This document shows, piece by piece, positions 5,577-6,051 of a stretch of DNA of 6,051 nucleotides. The notes under the pieces are model-generated. The model saw only the letters and a list, made by a program, of their open reading frames with translations. It did no database searches and was not told where the DNA came from. The number at the start of each line of letters is the position of its first letter. Position 1 is the stretch's first letter. A program made the position numbers and the translations under genes. Source of the stretch: Armatimonadota bacterium (lineage in GTDB: Bacteria > Armatimonadota > Zipacnadia > Zipacnadales > UBA11051); the NCBI GenBank assembly GCA_003542955.1, contig DPJP01000008.1, positions 5,303 to 11,353 on the forward strand, in the 5' to 3' direction.

Positions 5577-6051
5577 CTACTCCTCTTTGGCGTCCTGCTC
5601 GGCCTTCTGGGCGGCCAGCCGCATGGCTTCTTGCGCAGCGGGTGAGCCGTCAACAGGCACCCGGAAGGTGATGGTCGTGCCTTCGCCCATCACGCTCTCA
5701 ACCCACACGACGCCACCGTGCGCGTCGACGGCGTTCTTGACGATCTTCGTTCCGAGCCCGGTGCCCATCGCCTTGGTGCTCACCGCGTCATCTGTGAAAA
5801 GCTTGCGACGAACCTCCTCGGGCATGCCGGAGCCTGTATCGGCGACGGCGACCTCGAGGAATGCCCCGTCGGGGAACTCGCCCTCCTCGATCACGCGCGC
5901 GCGGGTGGTGATCGACGTTCCGTCACCGCAGGCGCCGAGAGCATTGTTGATGAGGTTGTAGATGGCATTGTACATGAGCTTGGCATCCATCACGGCCGGC
6001 TCGATGTCCTCTGCGACCTCCTGAGCGAGTGTCACGCCCTGCTTCTGGGCC
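5577..6051 (-). CDS. Sensor histidine kinase, C-terminal ATPase domain (partial, 5' end outside the window)
   Basis: The last 157 residues of a two-component sensor kinase; the frame is open to the window edge, so the internal GTG at 6035 is not a real start. The visible part is the GHKL-type ATP-binding domain: N-box YNAIYNLINNAL, G1 box VADTGSGMPEEV, an F-box-like segment LFTDDAVSTKAMG, and G2 box GTGLGTKIVKNAVDAHGG, then a final strand TTITFRVPVD. A charged, alanine-rich tail of about 23 residues (AQEAMRLAAQKAEQDAKEE at its end) extends past the domain and is probably helical. The phosphorylated histidine, the sensor domain and any response regulator lie outside the window, so the signal is unknown. 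It would phosphorylate a partner regulator; whether that regulator controls the genes downstream cannot be seen here. Confidence 0.9.
   Translation of the reverse strand, partial: AQKQGVTLAQEVAEDIEPAVMDAKLMYNAIYNLINNALGACGDGTSITTRARVIEEGEFPDGAFLEVAVADTGSGMPEEVRRKLFTDDAVSTKAMGTGLGTKIVKNAVDAHGGVVWVESVMGEGTTITFRVPVDGSPAAQEAMRLAAQKAEQDAKEE

Noticed and set aside
5233..5961. 242-codon plus-strand frame opposite the kinase and dehydrogenase
   Set aside because: Antisense to two well-supported genes and without recognisable features.
1..6051. CRISPR arrays, tRNA or rRNA genes, insertion sequences, attachment sites
   Set aside because: No regularly spaced repeats, cloverleaf-like segments, transposase motifs or terminal inverted repeats were seen on reading; almost all of the window is coding.

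Overview
The window is a GC-rich (roughly 60% or more), densely packed bacterial chromosome segment. All seven recognisable genes lie on the minus strand, so transcription runs from high to low coordinates. An LpxC-type deacetylase (lipid A synthesis) points to a diderm, LPS-making bacterium. DegT-type aminotransferase and Gfo/Idh-type oxidoreductase genes side by side are common in environmental high-GC lineages such as Armatimonadota and Planctomycetes-like groups, but nothing here fixes the phylum. There are no RNA genes, CRISPR arrays, insertion sequences or other signs of mobility.

In transcription order, 6051-5577 is the C-terminal ATPase domain of a sensor histidine kinase that runs off the window edge. 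Eight bases on, 5568-4399 is an iron-dependent alcohol dehydrogenase. Its stop overlaps by one base (TGATG) the start of lpxC at 4399-3557. After 82 bases, a DegT/DnrJ/EryC1 PLP aminotransferase follows at 3474-2212. A 153-base gap holds a strong hairpin, a possible extended -10 promoter and a second small dyad. It leads into a Gfo/Idh/MocA NAD(P)-dependent dehydrogenase at 2058-910. After a short gap comes folE2 (GTP cyclohydrolase IB, about 876-79). A membrane-anchored protein then begins at base 78, directly after the folE2 stop, and leaves the window.

The most interesting idea is that lpxC, the aminotransferase and the oxidoreductase work together. Lipid A with four amide-linked chains is made from UDP-2,3-diamino-glucose by an oxidoreductase (GnnA) and a DegT-type aminotransferase (GnnB), with LpxC acting downstream. 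The pair here has the right enzyme classes, but both proteins look longer than typical GnnA/GnnB, and the hairpin between them suggests partly separate transcription. They could equally make another amino sugar or aminocyclitol. The LpxC also carries an arginine where a conserved histidine normally sits, so its function deserves checking. The kinase fragment, alcohol dehydrogenase and folE2 have no obvious link to this pathway and may simply be co-transcribed neighbours.
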